A DNA stretch of 64,000 bases, taken from NCBI RefSeq assembly GCF_002811475.1, contig NZ_NPDL01000008.1:186001-250000 (forward strand), given 5' to 3'. Below, piece by piece: positions 42,810 through 51,979 of this stretch. Under the pieces are notes generated by a model. The model was not told where the DNA came from and did not search any database. It worked only from the letters and a program-made list of their open reading frames with translations. A program made the position numbers and the translations under genes. The DNA is from Leptospira hartskeerlii (GTDB lineage Bacteria > Spirochaetota > Leptospiria > Leptospirales > Leptospiraceae). Numbering within the stretch: the stretch's first letter is position 1; the number at the start of each line of letters is the position of its first letter.

Positions 42810-45269
42810 TTACTTCTTCTTACGAGAAGCCGCCCTCTTCTTTGGAGAAGGTTTTGTATTCTTTGCAACTGCGACCTGTTCCGTTTTAGGTTTCAAAATT
42901 CCCTCGATCGTTTTCGGCTCGAATAGAATTTTAGCAACCTCTTCAAATTTAGTAACAGGATAGAATTCCATTCCCTTCTTAACATAGTCCGGTATTTCGT
43001 CTAACTGAGGTTTGTTGTCGGAAGGAAATATGATCTTATGGACTCCGACTCTTTTTGCAGCCACGACTTTCTCCCTTAGACCGCCGATCGCTAAAACTTC
43101 TCCGGTCAGAGTCAATTCGCCGGTCATACCGAATCCAAGTTTGATCCTTTTATTCAGCACTAAAGAAAGAATGGTAGTCGCCATTGTGATCCCGGCACTC
43201 GGCCCGTCTTTTGGAGTGGCGCCATCAGGAACATGAAGATGGATCGTTTTTTCCGTGAACAATTCCTCACTACCTAAGAAATTCTTAATATAGCTAAGAG
43301 CAATACTGGAAGATTCTTCCATCGATTTTCCGATCATCCCGGTCAGAAGGATCCCACCTTTTCCTTTTACGAATACCGCCTCGATAAGTAATGTTGCTCC
43401 TCCTACGGAAGTCCAAGCTAGTCCCAAAGCAGTTCCGGGAACCGTAGGTTTGGTCATCCTATCATCCACGTATTTAGGAACTCCTAAAAGTTTTTCCACA
43501 TCGGAAGGCTCGATATGTTTCGGATAAGATTCTCCTTTTACGATTTGAAGTGCGAGTTTTCTTGCCAGCTTATCGGATTGTTTTTCCAGACCTCTCACTC
43601 CCGACTCTCTGGAATAATGATCTATTAGAGTGACAACGGCCTTTTTGTCTATTTGGATCCCGTATGGTTCTATTCCGTTTTTCTCCAGGACCTTCTTCCA
43701 TAAATGTTTATTGAAGATTTGGACCTTTTCATCCGTGATATAACCGGAAAGATTGATCACTTCCATACGATCTAAAAGTATTCTACTAATAGAATCCAAT
43801 GTGTTTGCCGTAGCAATAAAGAATACTGAAGAAAGATCGAAAGGAAGATCCAGATAATGATCTCTAAATGTTTTATTCTGCTCCGGATCCAATACTTCCA
43901 AAAGTGCAGCCGCAGGATCTCCCTGCATTCCGAGGCCAAGCTTGTCTATTTCATCCAAAAGGATTACAGAATCTTTTTCTTTAGTAATTCTTAATGCAGT
44001 GATGATCTTGCCCGGCATCGCGCCGATATAAGTCCTACGATGTCCTTTGATCTCGGCCTCATCTCTCATTCCGCCGACGGAAAATCTAAAAAACTTTCTG
44101 CCCATGGCCTCCGCGATAGATTTAGCGATAGAAGTTTTTCCGACCCCGGGTGGTCCAACCAAAAGAAGAATGGAACCCTTTTCGGTCGGCTTCAACTTCT
44201 TCACCGCCAAAAATTCTAAGATCCTTTCCTTTACATCATCCAGTTTATAATGATCTCGATCCAAAGTTTTTCTGGCTTTTTCTAGATCGATCTCTCTGGC
44301 AGGAGCAGCCTCCCAAGGAAGACTTTCCATAATATCCAAATAATTTCGAATAACGTTATAATCCGCGGTATTCTGGTCCGTATAGGAAAACTTTTCCATT
44401 TCACGTTCCACTTCTTCGATCACTTCCGGATCTGCAGGAATAGCTTTTAGTTTCTCTAAGAATTTTTCGTATTTCTTCTCGTATTTACCTTCTTTCTGAC
44501 CAAGTTCAGCCTGAATGGCCTTCAACTGTTCTCTTAGAAAAAATTGTCTTTGCTGTTTATCGATTTTGTCCTGGATATTCTCCTGGATCTCTCTCTGGAG
44601 GCTAACAAGATCAATTTCCTTTTTCAAATAGAGCAGGACTTTTTCGATCCGATCCTTCAAATTTACCGATTCTATTACGGATTGATAATCTTCTTTTTCT
44701 ATATTCAAAATACTGCATACGAAATCCGCCATCTTACCCGGCTCGTTTACATTCAGCATGGTAAGTTTCATTTCTTCGGTAAAAAGAGGATTATTTTGTG
44801 CAAGCTCCCTGGTCATAATAAGCAAGGTCCTCATCATGGCCTTGATCGTATTTTTAGAAGCTCCAGGTTCTTCTTCCGGATAGGTTACTTTAGAAATTAA
44901 TAAAGGTTCTACGGAAGAAAAAGATTCTACCTTAAATCTGCGAACAGTATTGATCAGAATATTTACGGCGCCGTCAGGAAGATTCACCTTCTTCAAGATC
45001 TTTGCTACTACACCAAAATCGTAAATATTCTCTTCCGTTTTCTTTTCATTCTCCTCATCTTTAAGAAGAACAAGCCCAATGAAAGAATTACCCTTTAAGA
45101 CCTCGTCCACAGCCTTTGCAAATTTTCCCCCCGGAACAATAAGTGGGGTGATGATCCCGGGAAATACCGGTCTGGTTTTAATAGGCACCAAGAATAATTC
45201 GGGAGGAAGTATGGAATCTACCGGTATGATACTTCCTTCAACTTCGCCCATATTATCAAAAAGATCCAC
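42810..45269 (-). CDS. lon: ATP-dependent protease Lon with Lys-rich C-terminal tail
   Basis: 819 residues, GTG start with GAAGG seven bases upstream. The N-terminal LON domain occupies about 25-215 ([20 protein letters not shown]). The AAA+ module has Walker [10 protein letters not shown] and Walker [10 protein letters not shown]. The protease domain has catalytic Ser691 (DGPSAGIT) and Lys734 ([11 protein letters not shown]). The core is full length and intact. After the family's usual end comes about 30 residues ending [14 protein letters not shown], unusual for Lon and similar to the hydrolase tail at 5428. A 6-1-6 inverted repeat, AATCGG A CCGATT (45293-45305), lies 24 bases upstream of the start. 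Confidence 0.95.
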   Translation of the reverse strand: MDLFDNMGEVEGSIIPVDSILPPELFLVPIKTRPVFPGIITPLIVPGGKFAKAVDEVLKGNSFIGLVLLKDEENEKKTEENIYDFGVVAKILKKVNLPDGAVNILINTVRRFKVESFSSVEPLLISKVTYPEEEPGASKNTIKAMMRTLLIMTRELAQNNPLFTEEMKLTMLNVNEPGKMADFVCSILNIEKEDYQSVIESVNLKDRIEKVLLYLKKEIDLVSLQREIQENIQDKIDKQQRQFFLREQLKAIQAELGQKEGKYEKKYEKFLEKLKAIPADPEVIEEVEREMEKFSYTDQNTADYNVIRNYLDIMESLPWEAAPAREIDLEKARKTLDRDHYKLDDVKERILEFLAVKKLKPTEKGSILLLVGPPGVGKTSIAKSIAEAMGRKFFRFSVGGMRDEAEIKGHRRTYIGAMPGKIITALRITKEKDSVILLDEIDKLGLGMQGDPAAALLEVLDPEQNKTFRDHYLDLPFDLSSVFFIATANTLDSISRILLDRMEVINLSGYITDEKVQIFNKHLWKKVLEKNGIEPYGIQIDKKAVVTLIDHYSRESGVRGLEKQSDKLARKLALQIVKGESYPKHIEPSDVEKLLGVPKYVDDRMTKPTVPGTALGLAWTSVGGATLLIEAVFVKGKGGILLTGMIGKSMEESSSIALSYIKNFLGSEELFTEKTIHLHVPDGATPKDGPSAGITMATTILSLVLNKRIKLGFGMTGELTLTGEVLAIGGLREKVVAAKRVGVHKIIFPSDNKPQLDEIPDYVKKGMEFYPVTKFEEVAKILFEPKTIEGILKPKTEQVAVAKNTKPSPKKRAASRKKK

Positions 45270-45292
45270 GTTTCACCTTCGGTTTAAAAAAT

Positions 45293-45305
45293 AATCGGAC
45301 CGATT
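45293..45305. promoter_or_regulatory. Inverted repeat upstream of lon
   Basis: AATCGGACCGATT, a perfect 6-1-6 repeat between lon and its presumed promoter. It could be an operator, but no regulator family is suggested by the sequence. It is not a CIRCE element. Confidence 0.35.
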
Positions 45306-45409
45306 CCAGTTTTTGGGTTTGCTTCTATTACTCAAATCATTCTTTTTCTTCGAAAAGGAAAAGGACTTGAATCTTTAGAGATCTGCGTCAGTCTAAATAT
45401 GAAATATAT

Positions 45410-45439
45410 AAGAGCCTGTCCCAAATGGTCCAGGCTCTT
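45410..45439. other. Hairpin with IS-end-like sequence upstream of the first esterase gene
   Basis: AAGAGCCTG, loop TCCCAAATGGTC, CAGGCTCTT: a 9-bp perfect stem. The left part (GAGCCTGTCCCAAA) resembles the terminal repeats of IS5-type elements as I remember them. No transposase is nearby, so it could be a remnant, a solitary end or a leader structure of the gene at 45529. Confidence 0.4.
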
Positions 45440-45528
45440 GAAGCCCGCGACTTGGCATTGACTGATGGCCTGAGCTCTAGCGCGGACTATAAACATTTCG
45501 ACTGTTTTCTAGAACGGGGATCAAACGA

Positions 45529-46968
45529 ATGCAGGCTAAAAACCTATCTCTTCTCTTTTTAATTCCGATGCTATATTTTATCGGATGCAAAAAGGACGAA
45601 CCAGACAATACGAAGGCTCTCACAGGAGCAGTTTTAGCAGAAGTTCTCTACAATCCTTACGAAAGGATCACCCCGCCAACTAACGATACAATCATAATCC
45701 CGAACACAAATACCAGTTACCAAACGCCAGGCAAACAATACTCCCCTGCATGTTTCGGAAATTCAGGGAATACTAAGTTTTATTTCTTCCGAAAATCTGT
45801 TTCTGCAAATAATAAAAAACTGCTCATCAACTTTATGGGGGGTGGAGCTTGTTGGAGTAATAATAATTGTTTCGGAGTGAATACCACAACATTCTTCAAT
45901 TTCCTAAATGATGTGCCTGATCTTTTCGTCAAAGTTGCTTTCCAAGGGATTTTGGATGCGGGAAATTCTTCTAATCCATTAAAAGATTATGATGTTCTCT
46001 TTATTCCGTATTGCACTGGAGATCTTCATATTGGCTCCAATGATGTGGCTACTTACGACGACCCATATGTTTCCTCAGATCCTTCCGTTTATAGTCATAG
46101 GGGACATGATAATGTTCTTTCTGTCTTAAAATATATCCAATCCAATTATACTCAAGTGACCGACGTAGTGGTCGCCGGCCAAAGTGCCGGAGGTTATGGA
46201 GCAATATTAAATTATCCTCATATTCGTGCAGTATTCTCCGATAATACGAAATTCCCAAGTTTCAATAAGATGAGTTTAGTTGCGGATGCTTCGAATGGAG
46301 CAGTGATCAACGGATTTTTCTCCACTATAGTAAATACGCAATGGGGAAGTGGGCCGAATATTCCGGACTGGGTAGTAGGTTCCAACTATTTGACAACTGG
46401 AACTCCTTCTATCGAAGATTATCTTAGCAAGATCATAACTGCATATCCAAACGATGTTGTGGGACAATACACTGCAGCATTCGATTCTACCCAGAGATGG
46501 TTTTTCAATGTGATGGGGATTATAGACTCAGGTTCTCCTTCTTATTCGGATTCCAGTTCTTATTTCGGACCGGGGGACGCTCGAGACGTACCGGACCTTG
46601 GTAACACCAGCAATACTCCGTCTAATTGTAACTGGGCGATCAATGCAAATACTGCAATGACTGGTACAGGTGCACCGAGTGACAAATATTATTACTATAG
46701 AGCTCCGGGAGATATACATACTATCACTACGAGTGATACAATGTACGGACTTGTAAGTAACGGAGTGAACTTTAATACCTGGCTCAAATCAATCGTATCC
46801 AATGTAGGAACTCCTACGGATGTAGATTGTTCTTTAGGTTCCGGCTCTCATCCTTGCACGGATAAAAATTACGGGTCAAATTCTCTGAACGATACCCTAG
46901 GAAGAGCAACCTCCCAGGACTCATTTGATAACAATAAAGATCTGTATGAGACCTGTTTCGGTCCTTGA
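45529..46968 (+). CDS. Pectin acetylesterase-family lipoprotein, copy 1
   Basis: 479 residues. The lipobox is LYFIGC (Cys20). KLLINFMGGGACWSNNNCFG carries the oxyanion-hole region. VFIPYCTGDLHIGSND follows (LFIPYCTGDLHIGSN in full). The nucleophile elbow is VVAGQSAGGYGAIL (Ser219). The late RAPGDIHTITTSD supplies the likely catalytic His, with an Asp between. This is the PAE/Notum esterase layout. Plant and bacterial members remove O-acetyl groups from pectin; Notum removes palmitoleate from protein. The leptospiral substrate is unknown and should be something outside the cell. A paralogue follows 64 bases later. Confidence 0.85.
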   Translation: MQAKNLSLLFLIPMLYFIGCKKDEPDNTKALTGAVLAEVLYNPYERITPPTNDTIIIPNTNTSYQTPGKQYSPACFGNSGNTKFYFFRKSVSANNKKLLINFMGGGACWSNNNCFGVNTTTFFNFLNDVPDLFVKVAFQGILDAGNSSNPLKDYDVLFIPYCTGDLHIGSNDVATYDDPYVSSDPSVYSHRGHDNVLSVLKYIQSNYTQVTDVVVAGQSAGGYGAILNYPHIRAVFSDNTKFPSFNKMSLVADASNGAVINGFFSTIVNTQWGSGPNIPDWVVGSNYLTTGTPSIEDYLSKIITAYPNDVVGQYTAAFDSTQRWFFNVMGIIDSGSPSYSDSSSYFGPGDARDVPDLGNTSNTPSNCNWAINANTAMTGTGAPSDKYYYYRAPGDIHTITTSDTMYGLVSNGVNFNTWLKSIVSNVGTPTDVDCSLGSGSHPCTDKNYGSNSLNDTLGRATSQDSFDNNKDLYETCFGP

Positions 46969-47032
46969 CATTCTATAAACTGGGAATAGACTATAGCAGA
47001 TATCGCCGGTCAAAAGGCGATACCAGGCTTTT

Positions 47033-48550
47033 ATGAAAATCCGACTTCTTGTAATCTTTCTATTATTCTCTCAAATATACTGCACAAAAGATAAAGACAA
47101 TACCCAAGAACTTCTCACCAATGCATTCATTATAGATCTGGTCACAAGCCCATTTGTAAGGATTACTCCTGAGCCAGGAACTTTCACCACCCAGGTGGAT
47201 CATGGGGCAACACCTTATACATACACTGCGATATTCGATCCGAAATGCAGTGGCACAGAAGGGAATGTGAACTTCTATTTTTTCAGAAAGACTGTAGTTG
47301 CGAACAATAAAAAACTTCTGATCAATTTTATGGGAGGAGGAGCTTGTTGGGATAATGCAAACTGTTTTGGAAATAACACCGTCACTTATTTTAATCAGCT
47401 AAATACAGTCCCGGATTTTGCATTAGACCTTTTATTCAAAGGAGTTATAGACCAATCCGTAACTGCAAACCCATTCAAAGATTATGATATTATATTTGTC
47501 CCCTATTGTAGTGGAGATCTGCATATAGGAAGTAAGGACAAAACGTATACGAGCGGGGTCATTAAACACCATGGTTATGATAATGTGATCTCTGTTCTGA
47601 AATTTGTCCAAAATTCCTATCCTCAATTGGACCGGGTCTTTGTGACCGGCCAAAGCGCGGGAGGTTACGGGGCTATATTAAATTATCCGATTATTCGAGA
47701 AACAGTAACTACAATTGATTCAGGTGCTCAGGTAAGAATGTTATCTGACGCTTCCAATGCAGTAGTGCCCACTGGAGCATACACGATTGGCCCTGCATTT
47801 TTTCCATTACTCGAAAGTTCTTGGGGTGTAGAAACAAATGGGATCGGAAGCGGAACCGGTTTTTCTTCTTCTAATCTTCCTATTTGGGTGAATGGGGTCG
47901 GGGCAAATTATACAACCGGACCTTCGCCTTCTATTAATGACTTTTTCAAAAAGGTGGCTACTGAATATCCGGGAGATGTTCTCGGGCAATACAGTGCATT
48001 GTTCGATGGAAACCAAAGATTCTTTTATCATACGATGGGGCAGATCAATAAGATCAACAATTCCACTTTAACGTATTCGACTGCAGCTACTTCCGATCCG
48101 TACCAAGCAGGAAAATCGTATTCTGTCATCTACGGGGATAGCGACGGAAGTTCAGTGCCTGATGGAAATTCTTCCAGCTCTAACGATTATACAACTTGTG
48201 ATTGGTCCAAACAGGCAGTTTCAAAAATGAAAGACGCGGCAACCAAAACCAACTATAGATATTACATAGGCCCGGGAGATATTCATACAATCACCACTTA
48301 TAATGAAATGTATTCTTTAAACAGTGGAGGAGTTAATTTTGCTACCTGGTTGAATACTTTGGCAAATGGAGCAAGCCCTCCTGCAAGCGTTCAATGTAAT
48401 GATTCCTCCGGATCTTGCGTGAATACGAATTTGTTCGACAGCGCGATCAACGGAAATTTAGGAAAGGCAACATCCGACGAGTCTTATGCTTTGGACCCGA
48501 AACAAGATATGTATACTACTTGCGGAGAAGCAGCAGGTATAGGTCTTTAA
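47033..48550 (+). CDS. Pectin acetylesterase-family lipoprotein, copy 2
   Basis: 505 residues. The lipobox is LFSQIYC (Cys17). The same landmarks as copy 1 appear in the same order: KLLINFMGGGACWDNANCFG, IIFVPYCSGDLHIGSKD, VTGQSAGGYGAILNYP (Ser208) and IGPGDIHTITTYNEM. The copies align along their full length; this one has extra Gly/Ser-rich insertions near 265-290 and 375-395. Tandem duplication with divergence is clear. It ends 4 bases before the macrodomain gene's stop on the other strand, so no terminator fits between them. Confidence 0.85.
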   Translation: MKIRLLVIFLLFSQIYCTKDKDNTQELLTNAFIIDLVTSPFVRITPEPGTFTTQVDHGATPYTYTAIFDPKCSGTEGNVNFYFFRKTVVANNKKLLINFMGGGACWDNANCFGNNTVTYFNQLNTVPDFALDLLFKGVIDQSVTANPFKDYDIIFVPYCSGDLHIGSKDKTYTSGVIKHHGYDNVISVLKFVQNSYPQLDRVFVTGQSAGGYGAILNYPIIRETVTTIDSGAQVRMLSDASNAVVPTGAYTIGPAFFPLLESSWGVETNGIGSGTGFSSSNLPIWVNGVGANYTTGPSPSINDFFKKVATEYPGDVLGQYSALFDGNQRFFYHTMGQINKINNSTLTYSTAATSDPYQAGKSYSVIYGDSDGSSVPDGNSSSSNDYTTCDWSKQAVSKMKDAATKTNYRYYIGPGDIHTITTYNEMYSLNSGGVNFATWLNTLANGASPPASVQCNDSSGSCVNTNLFDSAINGNLGKATSDESYALDPKQDMYTTCGEAAGIGL

Positions 48551-48554
48551 AATA

Positions 48555-49112
48555 TTAAAGCGAAGAAATTCCCTCTTTGTAGCTTACTCCGAATTGATTT
48601 AGGATTTCCTCATATATACCCTTTGTTTCCTGATCGAAACAAACAAAGATCAACTTTCTAGGGAATTGGTCCCCATGCCCTAAGATAGTCCGTACTGCGA
48701 TAGGAGCCGCCAATTCTTTTGGATAGGCATAAATTCCAGTACTGATACTCGGGACAGCAATCGACTCAAAAGCACGGTCCGAAGACAATCGTAGAATATT
48801 CTTATAACAGGTTTCTAATAAAGAAGCCTCCTGATAATCTCCTCCTTTCCAAACCGGACCCACCGCGTGGATCACATACTTAGCAAGAAGTTGCCCTCCA
48901 GAAGTGAGTACACATTCTCCAGTAGGAAGACCGTTTGGGTATTTTTTGATCTTTAATATCCTAGATTCTTCCATGATCTTTGGTCCGCCCACCCTATGAA
49001 TGGCACCATCCACTCCGCCTCCTCCAGATAAGGAAGAATTGGCAGCATTTACCACCGCATCCGTTTGAATGGACGTGATATCGCCTTTCCAAACAAAAAT
49101 TTCCATTGCCAT
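48555..49112 (-). CDS. Macrodomain protein, O-acetyl-ADP-ribose deacetylase-like
   Basis: 185 residues forming one macrodomain. Landmarks: WKGDITSIQTDAVVNAANSS, LSGGGGVDGAIHRVGGPKIM, LPTGECVLTSGGQLLAKYVI and SIAVPSISTGIYAYPKELAA. The Asn in NAANS, Asp in GVDGAIH and the GIYAYP loop match MacroD/YmdB enzymes. These hydrolyse O-acetyl-ADP-ribose and remove ADP-ribose from acidic residues. No sirtuin or ADP-ribosyltransferase gene is in the window. The ATG has no strong ribosome site; the upstream 327 bases are gene-free. Confidence 0.93.
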   Translation of the reverse strand: MAMEIFVWKGDITSIQTDAVVNAANSSLSGGGGVDGAIHRVGGPKIMEESRILKIKKYPNGLPTGECVLTSGGQLLAKYVIHAVGPVWKGGDYQEASLLETCYKNILRLSSDRAFESIAVPSISTGIYAYPKELAAPIAVRTILGHGDQFPRKLIFVCFDQETKGIYEEILNQFGVSYKEGISSL

Positions 49113-49439
49113 TTAAAGAGACTAAAAACGAATCTCTTGCAAGGAAAATTTCCATTTTATTTTTATAATTCGTTTAATAACGAGAAGAACCATAGCGCCT
49201 GTTTAACGAAAATTAAGGGATGATTGTGGTCGTTCTTGAGAAATTTAGAATAAAATAATGGGTATTTTATAACCACATCTCCGAATCTTCGCAAATGTGC
49301 GCATATCCAAGCTTACGGCCATTCGAGCAAATATCTGAACCTTTGCCAAAACACCGAAAGTGTTGCAAAACGTTCTTAAACAAATATTATGGATTGGAAC
49401 TCCTACAAAATTACAGAGTTCGAATTAGAGGGATCAAAA
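49113..49439. other. Gene-free stretch between macrodomain and methyltransferase genes
   Basis: 327 bases with no open frame I trust. It holds a small hairpin ACACCGAAAGTGT near 49351. At 49394-49408 (TTGGAACTCCTACAA) lies an imperfect copy of the TGTTGGA-type palindrome, 31 bases before the methyltransferase ATG. No other element was seen. Confidence 0.5.
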
Positions 49440-50069
49440 ATGGATAGAGACTTTTGGCTAAGCAGGTGGAAAGAAAACAATATCGCCTTCCACGAAAGTG
49501 AGGCGAACCCGCTTCTACTTAAATATTTCAAAGAACTTTCCATACCTAAAGATAGCCGTATCTTTCTTCCATTATGCGGAAAGACTTTGGATATAGCCTG
49601 GTTTCTTTCGAATGGCTATCGGGTCGCAGGCGCGGAACTCGCAGAGATGGCAATCCAACAGCTATTTCAAGAATTAGGAATAGAACCTAAAATTTCTAAA
49701 TTAGGAAAACTTATTCTATTTAGTGCGAAAGGTATTGATATCTTTGTAGGAGATATATTCGATTTATCTAAAGAAGTTTTAGGACCTGTGGATGCTGTCT
49801 ATGATAGAGCTGCATTAGTAGCCCTTCCTTACGAAATTAGACTCCGTTATTCCGCACATTTAACCCAAATTACGAATAAAGCGCCCCAACTTCTAATTAC
49901 CTTCGAATATGACCAAACTAAACTTGCAGGTCCTCCTTTCTCTATTTCAACGGAAGAAGTAAATCTTCATTATAAAAATACTTTTACTATAAAAAATCTT
50001 TTAAGCCAGGAAATGGAAAGCGGACTAAAGGGCCATTCTGCAAAAGAAAACGTTTGGAAATTATCTTAA
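49440..50069 (+). CDS. TPMT-family S-adenosylmethionine methyltransferase (thiopurine methyltransferase-like)
   Basis: 209 residues from the ATG at 49440, which has AGAGGG eight bases upstream; the frame back to 49389 runs through the palindrome and is less likely. It begins MDRDFWLSRWKENNIAFHES. RIFLPLCGKTLDIAWFLSNG then VAGAELAEMAIQQLF form the SAM pocket, and VDAVYDRAALVALPYEIR is the family's motif after the fourth strand. Bacterial TPMT proteins methylate sulfur, selenium or tellurium compounds. The family usually has ~215 residues, so this is full length. It ends in front of a strong terminator. Confidence 0.9.
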   Translation: MDRDFWLSRWKENNIAFHESEANPLLLKYFKELSIPKDSRIFLPLCGKTLDIAWFLSNGYRVAGAELAEMAIQQLFQELGIEPKISKLGKLILFSAKGIDIFVGDIFDLSKEVLGPVDAVYDRAALVALPYEIRLRYSAHLTQITNKAPQLLITFEYDQTKLAGPPFSISTEEVNLHYKNTFTIKNLLSQEMESGLKGHSAKENVWKLS

Positions 50070-50078
50070 AGGGAGAAA

Positions 50079-50112
50079 ATAAATGCTCACATATTTACAT
50101 GTGAGCATTTAT
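50079..50112. terminator. Hairpin terminator between convergent genes
   Basis: ATAAATGCTCACAT, loop ATTTAC, ATGTGAGCATTTAT: a perfect 14-bp stem just past the methyltransferase stop, usable from both strands. Confidence 0.75.
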
Positions 50113-50157
50113 CCTTATTAGATCTGTAATCCAATAGATTATGCTATTATAAGAATA

Positions 50158-51660
50158 TTAAATTCCTTTCAGCAATAGATCGATTGTCTTAGAGAGCACA
50201 GCTCTTATATCATCCTTAGCATCTTCGTCCGGAAGAACCTTATGATTCCAGATCTTCAAACCGAATCGGATGAAAAAATTATCCAAAAACTCCGTTTCAA
50301 TATGGGTCCTCATAGCGGTTTTAGAAGAATCTCTATCCCATCTTAGTACAATGCTAGTCCCTTTTCCATTATTCGCCTTTACTAAAGTTTCGGTGAACTC
50401 ATGGATGATGGACTGGAGATTTCCCGGAATGAATATGTTGATTGCCCAAGAAGGAGCAAAGTATCCGAAAGCACCGCTTACATCAAATTCTTCGATCTTA
50501 GTTATTTTCAAGTTCAGAATGCCGGAGGTTGCCGTGTTGGAGAATCTACCAAGCAATTGAACATCGTTGTTTTCCAGCATCAAACCGTAAAGATTCGCTT
50601 CTAAACTCGCTTTCACTATGAAAGGAAATTCAGAAAGAGAACTAAGCGTAAAAGCTTCCTGAGGATAAAAATTTCCCTTTGTATCGTATGGAATAACTTT
50701 GCCGTTCAGAGTGAAAAACTTAAAACGGATCTCTCTTGTCTTGGATTCAATCGCGAATTCCGCCAAAGACCTTCCGGAAACATTCGTAATTCTTAACTTA
50801 ATAAAACCTAAATACTTGATATCATCCAGATAATCGCCTAGATCCGGATAATCCCTCATAAGAGTTTGTTCAATATTTCCTTCGAATGTGAAAGCTGTTA
50901 CTCCAGGAAGTTTTCCGTCTTGTTGGACCTTCAACAAAGAATCCAAACCGAAATAGTAACCCATAAATTTTGCTAGAGCAGGGAACGATTCAGTGAAATC
51001 GTTAATCGCCTTTCTTGCTTCCGCGTCCTTAATTTTTTTGAAAGAAGTGGTTTCAGGGGCGTTGATAGATTTTAGATTATTCGCATCTAAAAAGTGTAAT
51101 CCTGAATCCATCGCACTCAATCCATGTTTATGAGTGAATGGTCCGAGATGGGTAAGAACATCCAAATTTCCCGAGTAGGAATTCCCACCATATGTTGGAT
51201 TCGGATTATGTTTTAATGCAAACTCAGCAGTAAAATCACCGAAACTAGGGATCGGAACATCCTTCATACGTATGGTTTCAAGACTTACCTTGTATCCATC
51301 GTTCGCAAATCTACCTCGATAGGTAACATAATGCTGTCCATTATCATCCTTAGTCATGTATTCAGAATTAAACAGATTTTTTAATTCAAATCTCTCCAAG
51401 GAACGATCCAGGTATTTATGAAAACCTTCCGCCCTTCCATCATACTTGTTTTTGATAATTGCAGTTTTCAAAAATTGGAAAAACTGTCTGGAGATATTTC
51501 TTCCATCCGGACCGATTGAATCCGGGATTTGTTTTAATGAAAATGCTGCAGATAAGGACAGCGCAGATCCGCTGATCGCAAACGCGAGGATCAATAAACG
51601 GAGTAGTAGCAGTTTCCCGGATTTTTTTTCTCTTTCTATTTTTTGTTTCAGAAGGCTCAT
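50158..51660 (-). CDS. Hypothetical envelope protein, 500 residues
   Basis: One hydrophobic segment at about 18-42 (LLLLRLLILAFAISGSALSL) after a basic start acts as signal anchor. The rest has no cysteine and is rich in aromatic and beta-strand stretches (GQHYVTYRGRFANDGYKVSL, KSINAPETTSFKKIKD, RFKFFTLNGKVIPYD). It reads as a large soluble periplasmic protein of mixed alpha/beta type. I do not recognise a family. It is monocistronic, with divergent start to the chemoreceptor gene across 319 bases. Confidence 0.72.
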   Translation of the reverse strand: MSLLKQKIEREKKSGKLLLLRLLILAFAISGSALSLSAAFSLKQIPDSIGPDGRNISRQFFQFLKTAIIKNKYDGRAEGFHKYLDRSLERFELKNLFNSEYMTKDDNGQHYVTYRGRFANDGYKVSLETIRMKDVPIPSFGDFTAEFALKHNPNPTYGGNSYSGNLDVLTHLGPFTHKHGLSAMDSGLHFLDANNLKSINAPETTSFKKIKDAEARKAINDFTESFPALAKFMGYYFGLDSLLKVQQDGKLPGVTAFTFEGNIEQTLMRDYPDLGDYLDDIKYLGFIKLRITNVSGRSLAEFAIESKTREIRFKFFTLNGKVIPYDTKGNFYPQEAFTLSSLSEFPFIVKASLEANLYGLMLENNDVQLLGRFSNTATSGILNLKITKIEEFDVSGAFGYFAPSWAINIFIPGNLQSIIHEFTETLVKANNGKGTSIVLRWDRDSSKTAMRTHIETEFLDNFFIRFGLKIWNHKVLPDEDAKDDIRAVLSKTIDLLLKGI

Positions 51661-51979
51661 TACCGCCTCTCCCTTTTTATAACATTCGTATTATATAAAG
51701 CCAGGGGGCTCGATCTCCGACATTAGTCGCTAATCCGAACCTGTCAAGTCTATAGCAATCGCTACAATCATTCATGCTAGGCTAAATCAAATTACTAACA
51801 TTTGTTCCATTCAAGTAAATTCCATTTCGTATACTAAGATTGGTTTTGTAAAAGATAGGTCCCATAGGAAATAAATTCTTCCGGATGAAAATCGTTCTTC
51901 TCATTTAATTGTTGAAAGCGTTCTAATTTGCTCGATTTAAATTGCGTTCTATGATACACTCCCCGCCCGGAGTGTTTTC
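51661..51979. other. Gene-free divergent region between the 500-aa protein and the chemoreceptor
   Basis: 319 bases, AT-rich, no open frame I trust. It must hold both promoters. The only structure I can support is the hairpin at 51956-51975. Confidence 0.5.
51956..51975 (+). promoter_or_regulatory. Hairpin that masks the chemoreceptor ribosome binding site
   Basis: ACACTCC, loop CCGCCC, GGAGTGT: a perfect 7-bp stem. Its 3' arm holds GGAG (51969-51972), the only Shine-Dalgarno-like sequence, 7 bases before the ATG at 51980. In the folded RNA the ribosome site is paired. Confidence 0.6.

Noticed and set aside
49440..49490. Earlier methyltransferase start at 49389
   Set aside because: The added 17 residues come from the palindromic repeat and the family normally begins near the FW-x-x-RW motif, matching the ATG at 49440.
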